This document shows positions 24,733-33,683 of a stretch of 34,663 bases of DNA, in pieces (within the stretch, counting starts at the first letter, position 1; every line of letters begins with the position of its first letter). Source of the stretch: Methylococcaceae bacterium (GTDB lineage: Bacteria; Pseudomonadota; Gammaproteobacteria; Methylococcales; Methylomonadaceae); assembly GCA_021647585.1 (NCBI GenBank), contig JAKIUK010000044.1, positions 1 to 34,663 on the forward strand, written 5' to 3'. A program made the position numbers and the translations under genes. The notes under the pieces are model-generated. The model ran no database searches. It worked only from the letters and a program-made list of their open reading frames with translations, and was not told the origin of the DNA.

Positions 24733-26995
24733 TGTAACCGATCCAAAGGGACTGATCACCACTTATAGCTATGATGTATTTGATAATGTAATAGAGCAAA
24801 ATAGTCCTGATACAGGTATTACAAGTTATACCTATGATGATGCTAACAACAAAATAAGCCAAATAGATGCTAACGGTATCATCAGTACTTACAGTTATGA
24901 TGCTTTAAACCGACTCACAGCTATTGGTTATCCACACAGTAGTTTAAATGTGACCTATGTTTATGATGAAAATACTAATGGTCAAAATGGTATAGGTAGA
25001 CTGACTACTGTCATTGATGCCTCCGGTACGACATACTACCGTTACGATATCAGGGGTAACATCATTCAACAGAATTGGCAAAATACAGCCCTTATCAGCT
25101 ATGCATATGATGATGCCAACAGGGTTCAGCAAATTACCTATCCATCTGGGCGAGTCGTAGACTACAGTCGCGACATTTCGGGGCAGATAACTGGAGTGAC
25201 TACCTCCTTTAATGGGAGTATACAAACCCTGGTTGATAATATTACTTATCAAGCCTTTGGTCCGGTAAATGCCATGACCTATGGTAATGGTTTGCTCTAC
25301 AGTGCAATCCATGATCTTGATTATCAACTCGATAAGCAAACCCTAGGCAATATATTACAACGAGACTATACCCAGAATAACGTGGGTAATATCAGCACAA
25401 TAACGGATCAGATTGACTTTAGTAAAAATCAGGCTTTTGGGTATGACGAACTTGACCGTCTCATAAATGCCCAAGGTCACTACGGGGGCCTTGGTTATGG
25501 TTATGATGCCAACGGTAATCGGCTGGAAAAGATCATCGAAGGCAACATAGCCAGTTATGGTTATGTCATGCAGAGTAACCAGTTGCTAACCATCATTGAC
25601 AGCGCAATCAGCCAAATCTACCAATATGATGCCAACGGCAATACCTTAAATAACGGCCACAATCAATTCAGCTATGGCGACGACAATCGTCTGCACAATG
25701 TAAGTCAGAATGGCGTAGTTATTGCCAGCTACACATACAACAGCAAGGGTGAGAGAGTCATCAAGGTTAATAGCACACAAACTCGTTACCACTATGATTT
25801 AAACGGGCAGCTGCTGGCAGAAACTGATAATAATGGGCTAACACTGAAAGAATATATCTATGCCAATGGCCAACTGATCGCTTTTCATCAAGGCGAAGGT
25901 GATCAGGATCAGGACGGCATTGCCGATCAGATCGACAACTGCAGTCTAAACCCTAATCCGGCACAAATTGATAGCGATCAGGATGGTTTAGGGGATGGCT
26001 GTGATAACGACTTTGATAACAACAGTACAGTAGACTTTGGTGATGTGGTTACTCTATTAGGCTTTATCGGCTCTGCTGATGCAAAATATGACCTGGATGT
26101 AAATGGTGTTGTCGATTTCGGTGATGTCGTATATATCCTGGGTTATATAAATCAAGCACCAGGCCCCGGTCCAAGTAACGGAATCTACTATGTTCATAAC
26201 GATCATCTGGGTACACCACAGACTATTACGGATCAAAACCAATCCGTTTTTTGGCAGGCAAATTACAATCCGTTTGGTAAAGCCACCATCACCAGGCAAA
26301 CGATAACCAACAATATTCGTTTTCCAGGGCAGTATTTTGATCAAGAGACAGGACTACACTATAACTATTACAGATACTATGATCCGAACACCGGTAGATA
26401 CATTACCAGTGACCCTATTGGACTTCAGGGTGGGTTAAACACCTACGCTTACGTTGGCGGTAATCCTTTAAGTTATTCTGATCCACAAGGATTATGTCCT
26501 TGGTGTATTGCTTATGCTGTTTTTGAAATTGGATTAGCAGTATATGACACCTACGACACAGCTAGTACAGTTTTCGATTCTTGTTCTTCTGGTCAGGAAA
26601 AAGCTATTGCTGGTGGGTTATTCATTGCTGGGGCTTTATTGCCTGGAGGGGGCTATAGCAAGCTTGATGATATTGGTGTTGGTGGTATAACTGCGATCAA
26701 TAAGAGTATAGGAGGCTTAGCTGATGGCTCGCCTATTTTAGGTAAAGACGTTTCAACTGTTTTGGCAAATGCTGCATACCATGAGGGAGATGTTAATAAA
26801 GCGGCTTCGGTAATTCGTGATATTGCTGGAGGCCATTTATTTAAAGATGGAAATAAGCGTACAGCTCAAGCATTAATTGAATCACTCAACTTGAAAGGTG
26901 TTTCATCAAACCAGATAAGAAATGCTATTGATGGAACGGCAAATGGAACGCTTAAAAATGTTGATGATATTGCTAAAGCTTTAGGAGGTAGCTAG
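24665..26995 (+). CDS. RHS C-terminal part with TSP3/dockerin insert and Fic/Doc-like toxin tip
   Basis: The reading frame is open from 24665, but RHS homology starts only near 24729, after the frameshift, so no natural start is known. Order: YD repeats (to about 25890); thrombospondin-type-3 calcium repeats (about 25900-26010, DQDQDGIADQIDNC and NPAQIDSDQDGLGDGC); two dockerin-like loops (26020-26150, DNNSTVDFGDVV and DVNGVVDFGDVV); the RHS core YNYYRYYDPNTGRYITSDPIGL; then a tip of about 160 residues. The tip has a hydrophobic stretch and the motif HLFKDGNKR (26834-26860). This fits the Fic/Doc signature HxFxDxNKR, with Lys as in Doc kinases rather than Gly as in AMPylating Fic. The immunity candidate follows with 3 bases between. 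Confidence 0.8.
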   Translation: MGRRMPPMAVQFIPMMNEITLISVTDPKGLITTYSYDVFDNVIEQNSPDTGITSYTYDDANNKISQIDANGIISTYSYDALNRLTAIGYPHSSLNVTYVYDENTNGQNGIGRLTTVIDASGTTYYRYDIRGNIIQQNWQNTALISYAYDDANRVQQITYPSGRVVDYSRDISGQITGVTTSFNGSIQTLVDNITYQAFGPVNAMTYGNGLLYSAIHDLDYQLDKQTLGNILQRDYTQNNVGNISTITDQIDFSKNQAFGYDELDRLINAQGHYGGLGYGYDANGNRLEKIIEGNIASYGYVMQSNQLLTIIDSAISQIYQYDANGNTLNNGHNQFSYGDDNRLHNVSQNGVVIASYTYNSKGERVIKVNSTQTRYHYDLNGQLLAETDNNGLTLKEYIYANGQLIAFHQGEGDQDQDGIADQIDNCSLNPNPAQIDSDQDGLGDGCDNDFDNNSTVDFGDVVTLLGFIGSADAKYDLDVNGVVDFGDVVYILGYINQAPGPGPSNGIYYVHNDHLGTPQTITDQNQSVFWQANYNPFGKATITRQTITNNIRFPGQYFDQETGLHYNYYRYYDPNTGRYITSDPIGLQGGLNTYAYVGGNPLSYSDPQGLCPWCIAYAVFEIGLAVYDTYDTASTVFDSCSSGQEKAIAGGLFIAGALLPGGGYSKLDDIGVGGITAINKSIGGLADGSPILGKDVSTVLANAAYHEGDVNKAASVIRDIAGGHLFKDGNKRTAQALIESLNLKGVSSNQIRNAIDGTANGTLKNVDDIAKALGGS

Positions 26996-26998
26996 ATT

Positions 26999-27274
26999 AT
27001 GGAATCACTCCAAACTATTTTTAAAAAACTTAACCTTGATATTCTTGATGGAGAAAACCAGGGTTGGGTATTTATTGTGCCAATCATTCTTAAGCTGCAA
27101 AGTGAGGGTGCTACGGTCTTTATAAAAACTGATGGGGGGCGTGAAAAAAATATTTTCACGATAATGATTGAAGGCGGTGCTTTGGAAAATGATTATATTC
27201 GTTGTGAAACTAGTAATCTTGAAGAAGGTATTAGTAAGGTTATATCTGAATATTCCGAGATGTTTTGGAGTTAA
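26999..27274 (+). CDS. Probable immunity protein for the Doc-like RHS tip
   Basis: The 91-aa acidic, soluble protein starts 3 bases after the RHS stop, with GGAGG at 26984-26988 inside the RHS end. Secondary structure looks mixed: helix, strands GWVFIVPIILKL and ATVFIKTDGG, strands, and a C-terminal helix (EEGISKVISEYSEMF). I recognise no family. Small size, acidity and tight linkage directly after a toxin tip are the usual marks of a polymorphic-toxin immunity gene. It would be expected to bind and block the Fic/Doc domain in the cytoplasm. Its end overlaps the end of the convergent cREC gene by four bases. Confidence 0.65.
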   Translation: MESLQTIFKKLNLDILDGENQGWVFIVPIILKLQSEGATVFIKTDGGREKNIFTIMIEGGALENDYIRCETSNLEEGISKVISEYSEMFWS

Positions 27275-27567
27275 TTGTTTTTAGCAATTTTGTAAATACT
27301 TTTAATTCCTGCCAACATTTTTGATCTAGCAGGGGTGTTGGCAGAGTGAACTTTGATTATTGGTGGGTTCATTTTATTGAGTGCTACTTGTTCTTCAATC
27401 CACAAAATCACATCATAGCCAGTTCCGATAGAATCATCGCCTAGATCATGATCTAGGCTTATCTCTTCAACGTAGCCTGATTTTAGAAGGTATATTGCTT
27501 CTTCAGGCCAGCGCACTAGTATCCAGTCTGTAGGGGGTTCCCTTTCGTCATCAAGAAAAACTTTCAT
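27271..27567 (-). CDS. cREC (cyclic-phosphate processing receiver-like) domain protein
   Basis: The 98-aa protein is a single receiver-like fold with the family hallmarks MKVFLDDEREPP at the N-terminus, EEISLDHDLGDDSIGTGYDV in the middle and PPIIKVHSANTPARSKM near the end. These match the cREC group described from conflict-system genomics, where the Asp cluster (L-DD-ER, DHDLGDD) is thought to handle cyclic-phosphate ends of RNA or nucleotides. No output domain is fused. It converges on the immunity gene with a 4-base overlap of stop codons. A role in toxin control or RNA repair is inference only. Confidence 0.7.
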   Translation of the reverse strand: MKVFLDDEREPPTDWILVRWPEEAIYLLKSGYVEEISLDHDLGDDSIGTGYDVILWIEEQVALNKMNPPIIKVHSANTPARSKMLAGIKSIYKIAKNN

Positions 27568-27647
27568 TGTTCACATTGAGCTGGATAAGGTAAGCCTCCG
27601 TGCATTGATGGTAATGCATTGCCTCTGCTCCTTTCATCTATAGTCCA

Positions 27648-28106
27648 TTAGCCGTCTGATTCAATAGACTCAATTTTGATTAATCCCTCAAACCGCTTAA
27701 AATCCTTAATATTGTGAGTCAGCAAACAAGGAATATCATAAGCCAGCATAGTTGCCACAATATTGGCATCATGTACCTGTTTACCACCAATTTTAAAATC
27801 ACTTAGCAATTTGAGCAGTTGCTCAGTCACCAATGAATTATCATCAGCCACCAGAAACTGTTCCTCTAAATACTGTACCCGTTCAATTACAATCTCAGGC
27901 GCTGAAGGTTTAGAAAAAGTCTGTGGTCGGGTTCGGGCGGAGATAAACTCCCGCAAAACCTGGCGACTAATCCACAACGAGCGTCCAGATTGCTGAGCTA
28001 ATGTGAGCGCATCAAGTGCCGGCTGATGAAAAGGCGCACTGGCAATATTGGCGTAAATCAGAATATTGGTATCAATAAAAAGTGGTTCAGCGTCCATCGT
28101 CGCCAT
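27648..28106 (-). CDS. vapC: VapC-like PIN-domain toxin RNase
   Basis: The 152-aa protein is a PIN nuclease. The first acidic residue is in FIDTNILIYA, followed by ISRQVLREFISA, then the conserved HDANIVATML acidic patch and LLTHNIKDFKRF near the C-terminus. Such toxins cleave tRNA or mRNA using Mg2+ held by these carboxylates. The start is ATG 28106; ATG 28097 in the same frame is an alternative. It overlaps the antitoxin gene upstream by 20 bases, the normal antitoxin-then-toxin order. Being intact, it probably still needs its antitoxin. Confidence 0.88.
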   Translation of the reverse strand: MATMDAEPLFIDTNILIYANIASAPFHQPALDALTLAQQSGRSLWISRQVLREFISARTRPQTFSKPSAPEIVIERVQYLEEQFLVADDNSLVTEQLLKLLSDFKIGGKQVHDANIVATMLAYDIPCLLTHNIKDFKRFEGLIKIESIESDG

Positions 28107-28320
28107 ACATGTCCTCTCTGCTCAAGCTTAATCCTTCTGGCCAAATACCCAAATCATCCACGGGAAAATCCAGCGATTGCTTGCCAGTTGTTATTGTTTT
28201 TCTGGTTTTTACTCGCTCCTTTAGAAAATCCACAAAATCTTCCACCTCTGTAATCCGATCATTCGGGAGAGATTGAATCTTGTCCATCAATATCTGTGTA
28301 TTATGCATAGTTATTGCCAT
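28087..28320 (-). CDS. VapB-like antitoxin (DUF2281-type)
   Basis: The 77-aa protein starts at ATG 28320, set by GAGGA about 8 bases before it. A longer frame from 28377 adds 19 atypical residues. An N-terminal helix pair (ILMDKIQSLPNDRITEVEDFV then DFLKERVKTRK) is followed by an acidic C-terminal tail (EGLSLSREDMYGDDGR) of the kind that wraps around PIN toxins in DUF2281 antitoxins. It lies directly upstream of and overlaps the toxin gene, so the two form one operon. Confidence 0.8.
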   Translation of the reverse strand: MAITMHNTQILMDKIQSLPNDRITEVEDFVDFLKERVKTRKTITTGKQSLDFPVDDLGIWPEGLSLSREDMYGDDGR

Positions 28321-28360
28321 TATTAAATCCTCATTCTTACTTTGAGTAACTGTTGTTCCC

Positions 28361-28705
28361 TTATCTTTTGTCCGCAACGGCTAACTGACTGGCCGTATGT
28401 TTTAAAATCATGCCGTCAATTAGCGATTGAACTGTACGTTGGTCTTCATCTGACATCTGAGTAACCGCTTCAAATTTTAATTGCAGACTGTTAGGTAAGT
28501 CCCGTTCGTTTTCCTCAAACACCAGCCAGTCAGTTGTAACATGAAAGGCTGTAGCGATCTTTTTAAGTATCTCAACGGATGGCTATGCCTGTCCTGACTC
28601 ATAACGTTTTACTTGGGTAATATGCATACCCACGGTATCAGCCATCTGTTGCTGGGTCAGTTTATGCTCTTTTCTAAGCTGAATAAATCGTGTCGGGAAA
28701 CTCAT
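28361..28705 (-). pseudogene. XRE-family regulator with in-frame amber codon
   Basis: The minus strand from ATG 28705 encodes an XRE/Cro-CI helix-turn-helix: FIQLRKEHKLTQQQMADTVG and ITQVKRYESGQ, then a TAG (CTA at 28583-28585) where family members have Gln in SGQ-x-QPS. After it come PSVEILKKIATAF and TTDWLVF, and the frame runs to TAA 28361-28363, 115 codons in all. A single CAG to TAG change explains the stop. It is divergent from the primase gene, a phage-like repressor/early-gene arrangement, with operator-like repeats in the 146-base gap between them. It was too interrupted to appear as one open frame. Confidence 0.8.
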
Positions 28706-28762
28706 AGTAATAAACACCAGTATCTGTTTATTCATAATTATCTCCTATGGTTCTAAAAGGGT

Positions 28763-28794
28763 TTGACATAAGTGTCTATGTTGGAGCTTATAAT
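28763..28794 (+). promoter_or_regulatory. Candidate promoter of the primase gene
   Basis: Perfect -35 TTGACA (28763-28768) and TATAAT (28789-28794) boxes are separated by 20 bases, longer than ideal; a shifted -10 (CTTATA) would give 18. It drives rightward toward ATG 28852 and overlaps the repressor-side operator zone. Confidence 0.4.
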
Positions 28795-28805
28795 AATACC
28801 TTTAG

Positions 28806-28824
28806 AGAACCTTGACAAGGTTCT
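28806..28824. promoter_or_regulatory. Palindromic operator candidate for the XRE regulator
   Basis: A perfect 9-1-9 palindrome (AGAACCTTG-A-CAAGGTTCT) lies between the primase promoter and its start. GGTTCT-type half sites recur at 28749-28754 and, as AGAACT, near 28829. Divergent XRE regulator and palindromes together suggest autoregulation. Confidence 0.5.
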
Positions 28825-28851
28825 AAGTAGAACTCTTTTAAGGAAGTTACT

Positions 28852-31800
28852 ATGGCTCGTATTCCCGAAGACCAAATTCAACGCCTAAAACAAGAAATAT
28901 CTTTGCAACGTGTGGTTGAATCCGCTGGCATTATTCTAAAAAGGCATGGTGCTGATTTGTTGGGCTTATGTCCCTTCCACAATGACAAAACCCCGTCATT
29001 GGTGATTACTCCAAAAACCAATCTCTGGCATTGCCTGGGAGCTTGTCAAGTTGGTGGTTCTGTCATTGATTGGGTAATGAAGGTCGAAAGTGTCTCATTC
29101 CGTCATGCCGTAGAGTTACTACAAAATGACAGCTTTTCCTCTTTAGCCGCTGGCTCTTGCTCTTCTCCTGTTACATCATCGACATCCAAACCCATCAAGC
29201 ATTCCACCGTGCAAAAATTACCGACTTCATTAGCCAACAATGCCGAAGATGACAAATTATTGGTTCAGGTGATTGACTATTATCACCAGGCATTAAAAGA
29301 CAGTCCTGAAGCATTGGCGTATCTGCAAAAACGCGGCATTGGTTCTTCTGAAGCCATTGATCGCTTCAAATTGGGTTTTGCTAATCGGACGTTAGGTTAT
29401 CGTTTGCCTTTGAAAAACCGCAAAGAAGGCGCAGCCATCCGAGGACAATTACAGCGTATTGGCTTATTACGCGCTTCGGGACATGAGTATTTTAATGGTT
29501 CCATTGTGATGCCAGTGATTAATGAAGCAGGCCAGGTATTAGAAGTCTATGGTCGCAAAATCAATGATAACCTGAGAAAAGGCACATCTACGCATTTATA
29601 CCTGCCAGGCGCACATGCAGGTGTATGGAATGAAATCGCTTTAAAAGCTTCACCCGAAATCATTCTCTGTGAATCACTGATTGATGCTTTAACTTTTTGG
29701 TGTGCAGGGTTTAGGAATGTGACCGCCAGCTATGGCATAGAAGGTTTTACCGCTGATCATCTGGTTGCTTTTAAGAAAAATAATACCGAACGTGTATTGA
29801 TAGCCTATGATCGAGACGAGGCTGGAAATAATGCGGCCGAAAAATTAGCCGAAAAACTGATTGAATCGGGTATTGACTGCTACCGCATTCAATTTCCTAA
29901 AGGCATGGATGCTAATAGTTATGCTCTGCAAGTACAGCCAGCCAATAAGAGTTTAGGCGTGGTTATCCGTTCTGCTGTTTGGTTGGGAAAAGGTAAATAC
30001 AAGACTATTACAACTTCGATTGCACCTCAATCAGAAAATGCAAAAACAGAGCAAGCGACTAACGTACGGGGAAGTACTAATGCTGGGGGCGCAGGAAGCG
30101 CAGGAGCAGTGAAAAATAAAAAGAGTGCAAAATCTTTATCACCAGAAATCAGAACAGATGTAGATGAATCTGAACCAGAAGATAATGCCATCCCTTCTTT
30201 AGCTGCTAAAACAGAAAACGAAGCAGTAAAAGAAGAATCAATAGTTGCCACGCCCATTCCAGCAAAACCAGCCCTGATGATCGAAGCTGAAATAAAAACC
30301 CTGGGTGATATGGAAGAACTGGTGATTAATTTAGGCGATAGACGCTATCGCATTAGAGGACTGGATAAAAATCAGAATTACGCACAGTTAAAAATTAATT
30401 TATTAGTCTCACGTCCCGCTTTTGACTGTGCAGGGGAAGCAGTTCACGTTGATACCCTGGATTGTTATCAATCTCGCCCTCGTAGTGGTTTTATCAAACA
30501 AGCGGCGATTGAATTAGGCATAAAAGAAGACATTATCAAACACGATTTAGGCAAAATCCTGTTAAAACTGGAAAGTCTGCAAGAACAACGCCTCAAGTCT
30601 TTACAGGAACCCAAGACAAAAACAATCTCACTGACGGATGAAGAAAATCAAGCGGCATTAGCCCTATTAAAATCCCCCGACCTGTTAACACGCATTCAGG
30701 AAGATTTTAGACACTGCGGTATTGTCGGCGAAGATACCAACACCTTAACGGGTTACCTGGCTTGTGTCTCACGCAAACTGGATAAACCGTTAGCCATCTT
30801 AATCCAGAGTACCAGTGCCGCTGGGAAATCGGCTTTGATGGATGCCGTGCTTAACCTGATGCCAGAAGAAGAACGTATCCAGTACAGTGCCATGACAGGG
30901 CAGAGTTTATTTTATATGGGGAAACGGATTTAAAGCATAAAATATTAGGCATCGCCGAAGAAGAAGGCGTAAGTGAAGCCAGTTATGCCTTAAAACTATT
31001 ACAAAGCCAGGGCGAAATCACCATAGCCACCACAGGCAAAGACCCACAAAGTGGAAAAATGGTCACTCAGGAATATCATGTCGAAGGCCCGGTGATGATT
31101 TTTTTAACCACCACAGCCATTGAACTGGATGAAGAATTATTAAACCGCTGTTTAGTGCTGACCGTCAACGAAACAAGAGAACAAACCGCTGCCATTCAAC
31201 ACCAGCAACGCTTTGAAGATACCCTGGAAGGCTTGCTGGCTAATCAAACCAAAGAAAACATCCTCAAGCTGCACCGAAACGCCCAACGCCTATTAAAAAC
31301 GTTAAAAGTCGTCAACCCCTACGCTGACCAATTAACCTTTTTATCGGATAAAACCCGCACCCGAAGAGATCACGCCAAATACCTGACCTTAATCAAAACC
31401 ATTACCTTACTGCATCAACACCAGCGAGAAACAAAGCTCATTAATCATCAGGGACAAGCGGTCGAATATATCGAAGTCACTTTAGACGATATAGAAACCG
31501 CCAATCAAATAGCCCATGAAGTACTGGGCAGAACACTGGACGAACTGCCACCACAAACCCGAAGGTTGCTGAATCTGATTAACCAGCACATCAATCAGCA
31601 ATGCAAAGAACAAGAACTACAGCGCAGTGATTACCGCTTTAGTCGCCGAGAAGTCAGAGAGTTTACCGACTGGGGCAATACCCAGATACGGGTACACATG
31701 GATAGACTAACAGACATGTAATTTCTCATTGCCCATCGAGGCGGCAGAGGCCAGTCATTTGTTTATGAACTGCTTTATGACGGTAAGGAAGCAAATGATA

Positions 31801-32087
31801 AAGCCCATCTAAATGGACTGATTAATACAGGGCTATTAAAAAACCAGCATTACGACAATAACAACGCGGAGAAAACAGCCGTATTAACGGGGTCAAAACG
31901 ACCTCAAAATGGGGTGAAAACGGGTAGTTCGCGGACAGATAAAACCAAGGCTAAAGCCAGTAATAATAAGGCACTAGATAAACCAGACTCCGAAACCGAA
32001 GAAAATGTACTTATTAAGGTAAATAATAATCCTGCATCGTACCTCGGACAGAAAGCAGACACTCAAGAAACGTTGAGCATCAACTAA
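28852..32087 (+). pseudogene. CHC2/Toprim primase fused to an AAA+/SF3-like ATPase, broken twice
   Basis: A mobile-element replication protein of about 1,078 codons. Order: CHC2 zinc site (C40, H43, C61, C65); DnaG-like core; Toprim (ILCESLIDALTFW, LIAYDRDEAGNNAA); a low-complexity linker (about residues 385-480); then a P-loop ATPase (QSTSAAGKSALMDA) and long helical C-terminus. Two lesions break it. One G is missing from the G run at 30918-30921, so the frame ends at 30931-30933 while homology continues in another frame (GETDLKHKILGIAEEEG). At 31719-31721 TAA replaces a likely GAA, after which the frame reads FLIAHRGGRGQSFVYELL up to TAA 32085-32087. That stop overlaps the integrase ATG by one base. 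The first 693 codons could still yield a primase fragment. Confidence 0.85.
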
Positions 32088-33094
32088 TGGCCAGAAAAAA
32101 GCGCAGACCCTCAGATAAACAGCCAGAACCCAGTCCTATTGCCAATCACGGCATGATGTCGTATTTAAAACTGTTCCTGGATAGCTCAGCAGCCAGTGGA
32201 TTAAGTCCCAGAACCATTGAGCTGAGAGAGCGGGTATTGAAAATATTTATGCTTTGGTGTGATGACAGAAACCTGGATAAACCCCAAGACATCACCCGAC
32301 CCATATTGGAACAGTATCGGCGATACCTCTACCACTACCGTAAAAAAGACGGCAACCCGATCAGTTTTGCCACTCAGCAACAGCGATTAGTGCCGATTAA
32401 AGCCTTCTTTAAATGGCTAACTAAAGAGAATTACATCCTGTACAACCCAGCCGGGGAACTGGAACTGCCGAGAGTTCATAAACGCTTACCCAAGCACATT
32501 CTTACTGCACAGGAAGTTGAACAAATCCTGAATCAAACCGCTTTGCATGGCGATTTAGGGATACGAGACCGGGCTATCATTGAGATGCTGTACAGTACCG
32601 GCATACGCAGAGCTGAACTGATTAATCTGAAGCTTTACGATGTGGATATTCAAAACGGCATCTTAATGGTCAGAGAAGGCAAAGGTAAGAAAGATCGGAT
32701 GTTGCCATTAGGCGAGAGAGCAGGACTGTGGATTAATCATTATATCGAAGAAATACGCCCTGAATTGATCACAGGGAACGATGATGGAACCCTGTTCTTG
32801 CATGAATTTGGTGAAGCATTCCATAAAAATAGACTCACAGACCTGGTGAAGAAATACATTGAACAGGCAGGGATTAATAAATCAGGTTCCTGTCATATCT
32901 TCCGCCATACCATGGCCACCTTGATGCTGGAAAATGGGGCTGACATTCGATTTATACAAGCGATGCTAGGGCATAGCCAATTATCGACGACTGAAATTTA
33001 TACCCAGGTCAGCATTAAGAAATTGAAAGAGATCCATACATTGACGCATCCAACGAGAATGAAGCCCGAATCTGAAACTGAGAACAAAACATGA
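32087..33094 (+). CDS. XerC/D-like tyrosine recombinase (integrase)
   Basis: The intact 335-aa recombinase has an N-terminal SAM-like core-binding domain (about 25-130, from MMSYLKLFLDSSAASGLSPR to WLTKENYILYNPA). The catalytic domain has ArgI in STGIRRAELINL, Lys in REGKGKKDRMLPL, HxxR in CHIFRHTMATLM, the second His in LGHSQLSTTEIY, and the nucleophile Tyr in TTEIYTQVSI. It is translationally linked to the primase (TAATG). Its C-terminus (HTLTHPTRMKPESETENKT) is extended. The IntI-specific insertion is not seen, so it is XerD-like rather than an integron integrase. Its target sites probably lie in the hairpin-rich tail that follows. Confidence 0.92.
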   Translation: MARKKRRPSDKQPEPSPIANHGMMSYLKLFLDSSAASGLSPRTIELRERVLKIFMLWCDDRNLDKPQDITRPILEQYRRYLYHYRKKDGNPISFATQQQRLVPIKAFFKWLTKENYILYNPAGELELPRVHKRLPKHILTAQEVEQILNQTALHGDLGIRDRAIIEMLYSTGIRRAELINLKLYDVDIQNGILMVREGKGKKDRMLPLGERAGLWINHYIEEIRPELITGNDDGTLFLHEFGEAFHKNRLTDLVKKYIEQAGINKSGSCHIFRHTMATLMLENGADIRFIQAMLGHSQLSTTEIYTQVSIKKLKEIHTLTHPTRMKPESETENKT

Positions 33095-33150
33095 GCCAGA
33101 ACCAAAACAAAAGACAGAGCCAGGAATCCGAGTGCAAACCGCTGCTTACC

Positions 33151-33245
33151 GCCTGTCACAGTGCTTGCATCGCCCAGCAACAAGTGCGCCGCCATCCATG
33201 GCGCAAGTCACACTTCTTGCAGGTTGGGCAAGCACTGCGCCAGGC
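33151..33245. repeat. Long hairpin module with symmetric internal loop
   Basis: Stem GCCTG (33151-33155) and CAGTGCTTG (33159-33167) pair with CAAGCACTG (33229-33237) and CAGGC (33241-33245), with 3-nt internal loops on each side. Inside lies a second hairpin, TGCGCC (33185-33190) with GGCGCA (33200-33205). Confidence 0.7.
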
Positions 33246-33460
33246 TAGGACGGCCATCCCTAGCCGGCTTCGTTCAAGTCCATCGTATTGTTCAAGACGC
33301 TCGGCTTCCTGCCTCTCGGTTGTGTCACACCTGCTATCGCAAGTGTAACGAAGTGAATTTACGCCAGAAAACAGAAAGGCAAAAAGCCGCCTTACTGTTC
33401 CCTGGCTTATCACCCCCAACCCCCTCAAGGGGCTTTAGAGCGGCCATCAAGCCCTAAAGG

Positions 33461-33578
33461 GTTAACATAACGCGGGATTATGCGCAATTGCCTGACAACA
33501 CAAGCCCACAAAAGAAAAAGCCGTGGGCAGCGTTGCCAGACAACGGTTCGCTTCGCCGCATAATCAGCGCTATGTTAA
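33461..33578. repeat. attC-like imperfect palindrome
   Basis: The left arm (33462-33484) and right arm (33557-33578) are inverted repeats of 23 and 22 bases with an extra unpaired base, enclosing a GCCCAC/GTGGGC hairpin. The right end reads GTTAAAT, matching the integron consensus GTTRRRY; the left end GGTTAAC matches RYYYAAC only partly. Confidence 0.45.
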
Positions 33579-33584
33579 ATGGAC

Positions 33585-33683
33585 GCACGGGCTGTCCTGC
33601 CCGTAAATGTTCGCTGTTCCCTACAGCGTTATTTTTTGAATGCCCGCCCACCCCAGTCAGCCAAAGTGCGCTACAGCCCGTGC
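33585..33683. repeat. Inverted repeat around a 77-nt spacer
   Basis: GCACGGGCTGT (33585-33595) pairs perfectly with ACAGCCCGTGC (33673-33683). The spacer contains further short hairpins (GCTGTTCCCTACAGC). Confidence 0.6.

Noticed and set aside
33091..33348. 85-codon frame overlapping the integrase stop (ATGA)
   Set aside because: Despite the coupling, the frame runs through the hairpin module 33151-33245 and is open on both strands; composition is Cys/Ser/Arg-rich without protein-like pattern.
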